From Candidatus Dormiibacterota bacterium (GTDB lineage Bacteria > Chloroflexota > Dormibacteria > Aeolococcales > Aeolococcaceae), in assembly GCA_003135255.1 (NCBI GenBank), contig PLAX01000094.1, forward strand, positions 1 through 5,779: a stretch of 5,779 nucleotides of DNA, given 5' to 3'. This document shows positions 1 to 5,202 of this stretch, piece after piece. Position 1 is the first letter of the stretch. The number at the start of each line of letters is the position of its first letter. The notes below the pieces were generated by a model, which was not told where the DNA came from, ran no database searches, and worked only from the letters and a program-made list of their open reading frames with translations. A program made the translations under genes and the position numbers.

Positions 1-306
1 GGCGACCTGGGTCGCCCTCTCCGGAGGGGAGGAATGGCGGCCCACCGACCAGCCGGCGAGGGCGAGCGCTGCGAGCGGGAAGAGGACGAGGTACGGGGAT
101 ACCCACTCGGTCGCGTACAGAAGGGTCGCCTCAATCTGGTTTGGCCCTGGCGAGGCTCCCGCCTCCATGATGCCGGCGGCGACATACGCCGTGGCGAGGA
201 GGGCGATCGCCACGATGAGGCCGATCCCCAGGACCTCCTCGATATTCCAGGCCGCCCTGCGGCGGCGCGCCACCGCCAGTTCCGGTTCGGTCGGGTCGTG
301 ATCCAC
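1..306 (-). CDS. Small two-TM membrane protein, N-terminal part (3' end outside window)
   Basis: Read on the minus strand from a GTG at 306-304, this frame stays open for 102 codons to the window edge, so the C-terminus is missing. The product begins with a polar, charged stretch (residues 1-24, containing RRRR at 14-17), followed by a hydrophobic helix at about 25-46 (VLGIGLIVAIALLATAYVAA) and a second at about 64-85 (YLVLFPLAALALAGW within it). The arginine-rich stretch just before the first helix favours a cytoplasmic N-terminus by the positive-inside rule. An AAGAGGAG ribosome-binding site lies 8 nt upstream of the GTG, which decides the start. The gene is divergent from zwf. I do not recognise a family; it could be a small stand-alone membrane protein or the start of a larger one. 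The coding call rests on the good ribosome site, the open frame and the clear hydrophobic pattern. Confidence 0.72.
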   Translation of the reverse strand, partial: MDHDPTEPELAVARRRRAAWNIEEVLGIGLIVAIALLATAYVAAGIMEAGASPGPNQIEATLLYATEWVSPYLVLFPLAALALAGWSVGRHSSPPERATQVA

Positions 307-314
307 GGCGGGAA

Positions 315-322
315 CTCCTCTT
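315..322 (-). promoter_or_regulatory. Ribosome-binding site for the two-TM membrane protein
   Basis: Read on the minus strand this is AAGAGGAG, a strong Shine-Dalgarno match. It ends 8 nt before the GTG at 306 and supports that non-ATG start. Confidence 0.7.
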
Positions 323-396
323 GTGACTCCGGGCGACAGGTGCGCCGCATCTTCACAGGTGGAGCGGCAGGCCGGCACAGTGTGCGCCGAGGTGGC

Positions 397-412
397 CGGG
401 ACGTGGGTCCCG
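397..412. repeat. Perfect inverted repeat, 6-bp stem with GTGG loop
   Basis: Arms CGGGAC (397-402) and GTCCCG (407-412) are perfectly complementary around the 4-nt loop GTGG. It sits 4 nt from a second, longer inverted repeat (417-438), giving a tandem pair. No T-run follows on either strand, so a classical intrinsic terminator is unlikely. It may be a leader structure, part of a protein-binding site, or chance. Confidence 0.35.
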
Positions 413-416
413 CTTC

Positions 417-438
417 CCGAGGGGCGTTCTCCCCTCGG
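417..438. promoter_or_regulatory. 8-bp perfect inverted repeat near the zwf promoter (possible operator or hairpin)
   Basis: Arms CCGAGGGG (417-424) and CCCCTCGG (431-438) are perfectly complementary around the 6-nt loop CGTTCT. If TACAAT at 456-461 is the zwf -10 element, the right arm covers the -35 position (about 433-438), where a dyad-binding repressor or activator could act. The dyad symmetry is directly visible; the regulatory role is inference. The lack of a following T-run on either strand argues against a simple terminator. Confidence 0.35.
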
Positions 439-455
439 CCGCGCCATGCCTCCAC

Positions 456-461
456 TACAAT
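456..461 (+). promoter_or_regulatory. Possible -10 element of a zwf promoter
   Basis: TACAAT differs from the sigma-70-type TATAAT consensus at one position and stands out in a GC-rich background. Start of transcription would fall near 468, giving a leader of about 105 nt before the TTG at 574. No recognisable -35 hexamer lies 16-18 nt upstream and there is no extended -10 TG, so the promoter would be weak or activator-dependent. Confidence 0.3.
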
Positions 462-522
462 CCGACCTCGTGCCCGCGGCTGACACAGCTCCCCCTCGCC
501 GACCCGGCATTGCGCGCGCCAC

Positions 523-551
523 CCGGCGCCGACGTGATGGGAGGGCGCCGG
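523..551 (+). promoter_or_regulatory. Potential leader hairpin enclosing the zwf Shine-Dalgarno
   Basis: CCGGCGCC (523-530) can pair perfectly with GGCGCCGG (544-551), an all-G/C 8-bp stem around a 13-nt loop. The Shine-Dalgarno GGGAGGG at 539-545 lies partly in the loop and partly in the right arm, so forming this hairpin would hinder ribosome access. It could act as an off state for zwf translation. The complementarity is visible; function is inference, and one such stem is plausible by chance at this GC content. Confidence 0.3.
539..545 (+). promoter_or_regulatory. Distant Shine-Dalgarno for zwf
   Basis: GGGAGGG is the only strong anti-16S match upstream of zwf, but it ends 28 nt before the TTG at 574, far beyond the usual 5-10 nt. 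The interval is largely taken up by a possible hairpin (551-571). If that hairpin folds, the unpaired distance falls to 7 nt (546-550 plus 572-573). Confidence 0.4.
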
Positions 552-571
552 CAGTCCCGAGCGCGGGCTGC
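551..571 (+). promoter_or_regulatory. Potential hairpin between Shine-Dalgarno and zwf start
   Basis: The left arm GCAGTCCCG (551-559) pairs with CGGGCTGC (564-571) through eight Watson-Crick pairs with one bulged T (555), closing an AGCG loop. It ends 2 nt before the TTG start. It may act as a structural spacer that brings the upstream Shine-Dalgarno close to the start, as described for phage T4 gene 25. Alternatively it is chance structure. Confidence 0.35.
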
Positions 572-573
572 TC

Positions 574-2031
574 TTGACCCTCCGCCGTCCCTCCGACCAG
601 GACATCGTGGTGGTCGGGGCGACCGGCGACCTCGCGGCTCGGAAGCTGCTGCCCGCCCTCTACAACCTCGAGGTGGAGGGGCTGCTCCCCGAGCATGGCG
701 ACATCATCGGGGTGGCCCCGATGGACTGGAGCGACGAGCGATTCCGGAGCCACGCCGAGGAGGCGATCCGGAGCTTCTCCCGGACCCGCTTCGAAGCCCG
801 CCGTTTCGCGGCCTTCGCCGCTCGCCTCCACTTCGTCCCGGTCGGGCCCGACGGCGACCTCAGCCCTCTCCGGGCCGCGGCCGGCCGGCCCGAGCGGCTC
901 CTCTACCTCGCCGTGCCCTCCTCCGCGTTCACCACCCTGGCTCAGAGCCTGGGTGCAGCCGGGCTGGCGGCCGGGACCAAGCTCGTCATCGAGAAGCCGT
1001 TCGGTCACGACGTCGCCTCGGCGACCCGGCTCAACGCCGTCCTCCATGAGGTGCTCGCCGAGGATCAGATTTACCGCATCGACCACTACCTCGGCAAGGA
1101 GACGGTCCAGAACCTCCTCGTCTTCCGCTTCGGCAACTCCGTCTTCGAGAGGGTGTGGAACCGCGACGCGATCGCCCGGGTCGAGATCACCGTCGCCGAG
1201 TCCCTCGGCGTCGAGCGCCGCGGCTCCTTCTACGAGGAGACGGGCGCGATCCGGGACATCGTTCAGAACCACATGTTCCAGCTGCTCGCGGTGACCGCCA
1301 TGGAGCCGCCCATCTCCTTTGCCGCCGAGGCCATCCGCAACGAGAAGGTCAAGGTCCTGGAGGCCCTCCATCCGGTGGACCCCGGTGCCGTCGTCCGCGG
1401 CCAGTACGCCTCGGGCACCGTCGACGGCGAGGCGGTGCCCGGGTATCGCGACGAGGAGGGGGTGGCCCCCGGCTCCGAGGTCGAGACCTTCGCCGCGCTG
1501 CGCCTCCACATCGACTCCTGGCGCTGGGCCGGCGTGCCCTTTCTGCTCCGCACCGGCAAGCGCCTCGCGGCCCGTGACACCCGCGTCGTCCTCAGCTTCC
1601 GGGAGGCCCCGCTCCACCTCTTCCGGGCGGTGGGGCTCCGCGCCCTGGACAGCAACCGGCTGGTGATCCGGGTCCAGCCCGATGAGGGGATCTCGATGAC
1701 CTTCGTCGCCAAGCGGCCCGGGCCCGAGGTGACCATCCAGCCGGTGGAGATGGACTTCAGCTACGAGGGCTCGTTCAAGGCGAGCACGCCCGAGGCCTAC
1801 GAGCGCCTCCTCCACGATGCGCTGAGCGGCGACCACACCCTCTTCATCCGTGAGGACGAGGTGAAGCGGGGATGGCAGGTGGTCCAGCCCGTCCTCGACC
1901 GGCCGTCGCCCGTCAAGATGTACCCCGCCGGGAGTTGGGGCCCGGCGGCGGCCGACCGGATCGCCCGCCCCGGGCATTGGCACGACGGCCCCTCCGGGGG
2001 GCCTCGCACCGCTTCCCGGCGGCGGGCATGA
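574..2031 (+). CDS. zwf: Glucose-6-phosphate 1-dehydrogenase
   Basis: This enzyme (EC 1.1.1.49) oxidises glucose 6-phosphate to 6-phosphogluconolactone in the cytoplasm, feeding the oxidative pentose phosphate or Entner-Doudoroff pathway. The 485-aa length is normal. The N-terminal Rossmann domain starts with IVVVGATGDLAARKL (residues 11-25); EKPFG is at 140-144; the signature RIDHYLGKE (168-176) carries the substrate-binding and catalytic D170 and H171; the general-base histidine is H233 in QNHM; K329 lies in RTGKR. The C-terminal domain is complete and ends with the usual AGSWGP motif (452-457) plus a short basic tail. The TTG at 574 is chosen because a stop lies in frame at 535-537 and the next in-frame GTG codons (607, 610) would destroy the first beta strand. 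Oddities: no near Shine-Dalgarno, and residue 49 is proline (GVAP) where family members normally have the arginine that binds the NADP 2'-phosphate. It probably shares an operon with the ROK kinase 19 nt downstream. Confidence 0.97.
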   Translation: MTLRRPSDQDIVVVGATGDLAARKLLPALYNLEVEGLLPEHGDIIGVAPMDWSDERFRSHAEEAIRSFSRTRFEARRFAAFAARLHFVPVGPDGDLSPLRAAAGRPERLLYLAVPSSAFTTLAQSLGAAGLAAGTKLVIEKPFGHDVASATRLNAVLHEVLAEDQIYRIDHYLGKETVQNLLVFRFGNSVFERVWNRDAIARVEITVAESLGVERRGSFYEETGAIRDIVQNHMFQLLAVTAMEPPISFAAEAIRNEKVKVLEALHPVDPGAVVRGQYASGTVDGEAVPGYRDEEGVAPGSEVETFAALRLHIDSWRWAGVPFLLRTGKRLAARDTRVVLSFREAPLHLFRAVGLRALDSNRLVIRVQPDEGISMTFVAKRPGPEVTIQPVEMDFSYEGSFKASTPEAYERLLHDALSGDHTLFIREDEVKRGWQVVQPVLDRPSPVKMYPAGSWGPAAADRIARPGHWHDGPSGGPRTASRRRA

Positions 2032-2038
2032 CGACCTC

Positions 2039-2043
2039 AGGAG
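2039..2043 (+). promoter_or_regulatory. Ribosome-binding site for the ROK kinase
   Basis: AGGAG lies 7 nt before the ATG at 2051 and only 4 nt before the adjacent in-frame GTG at 2048. The spacing favours ATG as the start. Confidence 0.65.
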
Positions 2044-2050
2044 ACGCGTG

Positions 2051-2989
2051 ATGCCCCGACTTGTCGGGATCGACCTTGGCGGCACCAGCATCCGGGCGGC
2101 CCTTGCCACCGGGCCCACCACCTACGCCGAGCGCGTGGTGCGCCGCCGGACGCCGGCCTCGGCCGGCCCCGGGGCGGTGATCTCAGCGTGCGCCGCGGCG
2201 GCCCGGGACGCTGCCGGGGGCACCCCGGACGGCATCGCCATCGGCATCCCCGGTCCCCTCGACCCCGAGAGCGGGGTGGTCTTCGCCGCCCCCCACCTCC
2301 CCGGCTTCGAGAACCTCCCCGCCCGGGAGATGCTCTCCGCAGCCGCCGGATGCCCGGTGGCCATCCACAACGACTCGAATCTCGCCGGCTTCGCGGAATG
2401 GGCAGCCGGGATGGGCCGCGGGACCCGAACCTTCGTCTTCGTGATCATCGGCACGGGCATCGGCGGCGCCGTGATCATCGACGGCACCCTCTTGGTCGGC
2501 ACCGCCGGCACCGCGGCCGAGGTCGGGCACGTGCCCTGCAACACGGATGGACCGCTCTGCGGCCAGGGCCACCCCGGGTGCTTGGAGGGGGTCGCGTCGG
2601 GAACGGGGATCGCCCGGAGCGCCGCTGAGGCTCTCGCCGCCGGCGAGGAGTCGCAGCTGCGGGGCATCACCCCCCTCGACGCCTCCGCCATCGCCGCCGC
2701 GGCCAGGGCCGGCGACCCGCTTGCCCATCGCGTCTTCGCTAACGCGGCACGTGCCCTGGGACGCTCCTTCGGGGCCCTGGTCAACATCCTCGGCCCTGAC
2801 GCCATCGCTGTCGGCGGGGGCGTGGGCAGCCAAGTCGACCTTCTCGAAGCCCCGATCCGCGCCGCCATGGCCGAGATCGCCTTTGACGCCCCGCTCCGCC
2901 GCTGCCGTCTGGGCCAGGCCGAGCTGGGAAGCGATGCCGGCCTGGTGGGCGCGGTCGCCTGGGCCGTTCGCACCTTCGACCGCGACTGA
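2051..2989 (+). CDS. ROK family sugar kinase, probable glucokinase
   Basis: A cytoplasmic ATP-dependent sugar kinase of the ROK family, 312 aa, about the usual length; glucose is the likely substrate because the gene follows zwf by 19 nt and would supply its glucose 6-phosphate. Visible motifs: the phosphate-binding loop GIDLGGT (6-12); IGIPGPLDPESG (64-75); the catalytic aspartate D108 in HNDSN; the second nucleotide motif GTGIGGA (134-140); the sugar-contact and zinc segment EVGH (157-160) through GCLE (176-179); and the C-terminal GGGVG near 267. There is no N-terminal helix-turn-helix, so it is a kinase rather than a ROK repressor. The canonical zinc motif CxCGxxGC is altered: C170 and C177 are present but the middle cysteine is Q172 (CGQGHPGC). 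C163 or H174 might substitute. An in-frame GTG at 2048 is an alternative start, less well spaced from AGGAG. Fructokinase or N-acetylhexosamine kinase activity cannot be excluded. Confidence 0.94.
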   Translation: MPRLVGIDLGGTSIRAALATGPTTYAERVVRRRTPASAGPGAVISACAAAARDAAGGTPDGIAIGIPGPLDPESGVVFAAPHLPGFENLPAREMLSAAAGCPVAIHNDSNLAGFAEWAAGMGRGTRTFVFVIIGTGIGGAVIIDGTLLVGTAGTAAEVGHVPCNTDGPLCGQGHPGCLEGVASGTGIARSAAEALAAGEESQLRGITPLDASAIAAAARAGDPLAHRVFANAARALGRSFGALVNILGPDAIAVGGGVGSQVDLLEAPIRAAMAEIAFDAPLRRCRLGQAELGSDAGLVGAVAWAVRTFDRD

Positions 2990-2999
2990 GGGTCGAGGG
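2973..2999. terminator. Hairpin at the convergent junction, possible bidirectional terminator
   Basis: CCTTCGACC (2973-2981) can pair with GGTCGAGGG (2991-2999) through nine pairs including one G-U, around a 9-nt loop. It spans the ROK kinase stop codon and lies just past the chelatase stop (3014), where two convergent transcription units should end. There is no T-run on either strand, so it is not a canonical intrinsic terminator; it may assist Rho or protect 3' ends. Confidence 0.35.
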
Positions 3000-3013
3000 A
3001 GGCCGTCTCCCCG

Positions 3014-5170
3014 TCACCGGCTGCGCAGGCTCCTCTCCACGCCGGCGACGATCGCGCCCTGGGAGAGATCGTAGAGGCCGAGGTACTCGCCGCCGCTGCG
3101 CTCGGCGAGGTCCAGGCAGGCGTTGAAGCCAAAGCCGCCGAGGAGGGCGCGCCCGCTGAGGATGCCGGCGCCGGGGAGCTGGGTCCCGGTGGTGTCCCTC
3201 GCCGAGTCGATGATGAGGGTCCGTATGTGCTCGTGGCCGATCTGCTCGGCGATGCGCTGCGCCTCGACAAGCGGCTCCTCGCCGAAGAGCGAGATGTTTC
3301 CCCGACCGTCGGAGATGAGGACGATGAGGGGGTAGACGTTGGAGTCGCGCAGCCGCTCGGTCCGCACCAGCTTGAGGCCGGCCACCAGCCCGTGGGTCAG
3401 CGGGGTGGTGCCGCCGACAGTGAGCCGCTGCAGCCGCGCCTCGGCGAGGTCGACGCTGTTGGTCGGGGAGAGCGCGACCCGCGCCGTGCGGCCGGAGAAG
3501 ACGACCAGCGCCACCTTGTCGCGGCGGACGTAGGCATCGCGCAGCAGCGAGAGCACCGCGCCCTTGGTGGCCTGCATCCGCTGCTCGGCGTCCATGGAGG
3601 CGCTGGCGTCCACCACGAAGACGATGAGCGTCCCGGTCCGGCGCCGCCGGACCTTCTGGCGGAGGTCCTGGCGCTCGAGACGCAGTGCCGGTCCCCCGCC
3701 CGCGGGTGCCTCGGCGCGCCGTCTGGTCTGGTGGGGTGCGGCGGCGCGCAGGGTCGCGTCGAAGGCGACGTCGGTGGTGCGCTCGGTCTGCACCGCCCGC
3801 ACGTAACGGCCCCGCTTGTCCCGCGACTCGGAGCTGGACCGCTTGCCGGTGGCGATGCGTGACTTGCGGTCTCGAGGCAGCTTGATCGACCGCACCGGGA
3901 AGAGCTCCCCCTCGTAGAGCTGGTCCACCCCGAGCCGGGTCGTGTCCTCGCGGGCCGTCTCCGCGCCGCGCTGGCCGGCCGACCTCTCCCCGGTCTCCTG
4001 CTCCGCGTCCGACGTCGACTCCTCGGAGCTCTGCGGTTCGCCGTCCTCGGTCGCTGTCTCCTCCCTGGCCTGCTCGGCCAGCTCCTGCATCCGCTCACGC
4101 TGCTGCTCGGCGACCTTGGAGGAGCTGCCGCTCGCCTGGCCGGGACGGTCGCGGCGCCGGTGCCGCAGCGCGAGATCGGCCGCGACCGTGATGTCCTCGA
4201 CGGTCACGGAGAGGGACTTCGTGGATGGCACCCCCGGCTCCGCGCTCCTTCCGTGCTCGACCACCGCCTCGGCCTCGCGGAGAGCGCAGAGCGTCTGTGC
4301 GGTGCGGTTCACCACGATGTCGGCGCGGTGACCCATCGCCCTGGCGTCGATGCAGGCGAGGGCGATGAGCCAGCGCATCTCGGTGGGCACCTCGACGAGC
4401 GGCAGCAGCTCCTGGGCCTTGACGATGATCGCGCGCAGCCGCGCCTCGTCCCCCCGGCTGGATCCTCGCTGGGTCCCCGGGTCCGCCTGCTGGGCGATGT
4501 CCCGCTCCATCACGGCGACCCGGTCGGCGACGGTGCGGAGCCCGACGACGTCGACGCAGAGGCCGAACCTATCGAGGAGCTGGGGACGGAGCTCTCCCTC
4601 CTCGGGATTCATGGTCCCGACCAGGATGAATCGGGAGGGATGGACCACCGACATGCCCTCGCGCTCGACGATGTTGACCCCCATCGCGGCCGCATCGAGG
4701 AGAACGTCCACCAGGTGATCGTCGAGGAGGTTGACCTCGTCGACGTAGAGGATGTTGCGGTTGGCGTCTCCGAGGACACCCGGCTCGAAGCTGCGCTCCC
4801 CCTCCTTGATGGCGCGCTCGATGTCGAGGGTGCCGACGACCCGGTCCTCGGATGCGTTGATGGGGAGCTCGACCACTCGCATCGGGCGGCTGACCCGGAG
4901 TAGGTGCTCCCCGGCAAGCTGGCGGGCGCGGCACTCGTCGCAGAGGAGGTCTCCACTTCCCGGGCTGCAGGAGAAGCGGCAGCCCTCGACCACCTCGATC
5001 TCCGGGAGCAGCCCGGCGAGGGCTCGCACGGCCGTGGACTTGGCGGTGCCGCGCTCGCCCCGGATCAGCACGCCGCCGATGGCCGGGTTGACGGCGTTGA
5101 GGACGAGCGCCGTCTTCATCGGCTCCTGGCCCACCAGCGCCGTGAAGGGGAGGACCTCAGGAATCGCCAT
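3014..5170 (-). CDS. Fused AAA+/VWA chelatase subunit (BchI-BchD/ChlI-ChlD type), probable cobaltochelatase subunit
   Basis: This 718-aa cytoplasmic protein joins a BchI-like AAA+ ATPase to a BchD-like VWA domain. The AAA+ part (about 8-340) has Walker A GERGTAKST (38-46), Walker B ILYVDEV (140-146), sensor asparagine N188 in GTMNPEE and the arginine finger R201 in LLDRFG; a cysteine cluster C64, C68, C77, C80 suggests a metal site. Residues about 350-412 are an acidic, glutamine- and serine-rich linker. The VWA domain (about 513-718) carries a complete MIDAS: DASAS (521-525), threonine in GGTTPL (587-591) and D621 in ISDG. In this family the fused subunit is known to replace CobS/CobT and work with CobN in aerobic cobalt insertion for cobalamin, especially in Actinobacteria; Mg insertion is the alternative and needs a BchH partner. 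Neither CobN nor BchH is in the window. It is last in a minus-strand run, 32 nt after a lipoprotein gene. The ATG at 5170 lacks a normal Shine-Dalgarno. Confidence 0.94.
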   Translation of the reverse strand: MAIPEVLPFTALVGQEPMKTALVLNAVNPAIGGVLIRGERGTAKSTAVRALAGLLPEIEVVEGCRFSCSPGSGDLLCDECRARQLAGEHLLRVSRPMRVVELPINASEDRVVGTLDIERAIKEGERSFEPGVLGDANRNILYVDEVNLLDDHLVDVLLDAAAMGVNIVEREGMSVVHPSRFILVGTMNPEEGELRPQLLDRFGLCVDVVGLRTVADRVAVMERDIAQQADPGTQRGSSRGDEARLRAIIVKAQELLPLVEVPTEMRWLIALACIDARAMGHRADIVVNRTAQTLCALREAEAVVEHGRSAEPGVPSTKSLSVTVEDITVAADLALRHRRRDRPGQASGSSSKVAEQQRERMQELAEQAREETATEDGEPQSSEESTSDAEQETGERSAGQRGAETAREDTTRLGVDQLYEGELFPVRSIKLPRDRKSRIATGKRSSSESRDKRGRYVRAVQTERTTDVAFDATLRAAAPHQTRRRAEAPAGGGPALRLERQDLRQKVRRRRTGTLIVFVVDASASMDAEQRMQATKGAVLSLLRDAYVRRDKVALVVFSGRTARVALSPTNSVDLAEARLQRLTVGGTTPLTHGLVAGLKLVRTERLRDSNVYPLIVLISDGRGNISLFGEEPLVEAQRIAEQIGHEHIRTLIIDSARDTTGTQLPGAGILSGRALLGGFGFNACLDLAERSGGEYLGLYDLSQGAIVAGVERSLRSR

Positions 5171-5176
5171 CCGCCG

Positions 5177-5182
5177 ATTGTG
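5177..5182 (-). promoter_or_regulatory. Possible -10 element for leaderless chelatase transcription
   Basis: On the minus strand CACAAT lies 6 nt before the chelatase ATG, keeping the two most conserved -10 positions (second A, final T). Transcription would start at or next to the ATG, giving a leaderless mRNA, which would explain the missing Shine-Dalgarno. No clear -35 box is found, so this is weak. Confidence 0.2.
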
Positions 5183-5202
5183 GCAAGGACGGAAGGCGGG
5201 GG

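Larger units (their letters stand above)
307..573. other. Divergent intergenic region upstream of zwf
   Basis: This 267-nt stretch separates the minus-strand membrane gene from plus-strand zwf. I see no convincing coding frame in it. It holds the minus-strand ribosome site (315-322), an 11-nt palindrome GCACAGTGTGC (375-385), two neighbouring perfect inverted repeats (397-412 and 417-438), a -10-like TACAAT (456-461), and a leader with a distant Shine-Dalgarno sequence and two potential hairpins (523-571). Promoters for both divergent genes should lie here, but no good -35 TTGACA-like box can be paired with either. In sequence this GC-rich, short hairpins arise easily by chance, so structure is suggestive only. 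Confidence 0.6.

Noticed and set aside
375..385. Palindrome GCACAGTGTGC as a possible operator
   Set aside because: It has only 5-bp arms, is a single copy and is not placed against a recognisable promoter element; too short to claim.
34..483. Plus-strand open frame (149 codons) over the left edge
   Set aside because: It is arginine- and glycine-rich with no recognisable motif or good ribosome site, and is antisense to a frame with two clear transmembrane segments and a strong Shine-Dalgarno.
510..1049. Plus-strand open frame overlapping the start of zwf in another frame
   Set aside because: The product is almost entirely R/P/G/A, typical of a shifted reading of GC-rich coding sequence; zwf motifs are in the other frame.
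2122..3270. Long minus-strand open frame (382 codons) antisense to the ROK kinase and the end of the chelatase gene
   Set aside because: It is a low-complexity A/S/P/R-rich product of GC-biased codons on the opposite strand. The plus-strand frame has unmistakable ROK motifs and the 3' part overlaps the conserved VWA domain in another frame.
4046..4121. Acidic, repetitive-looking stretch in the chelatase gene as a possible frameshift or insertion
   Set aside because: The frame stays open and conserved segments resume in the same frame on both sides; an acidic linker between AAA+ and VWA parts is normal in BchD/ChlD-type proteins.
4160..4903. Plus-strand open frame (247 codons) antisense to the chelatase ATPase domain
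   Set aside because: It is rich in D/E/G/H/L without any domain pattern and mirrors the Walker B and sensor region of the real minus-strand gene.
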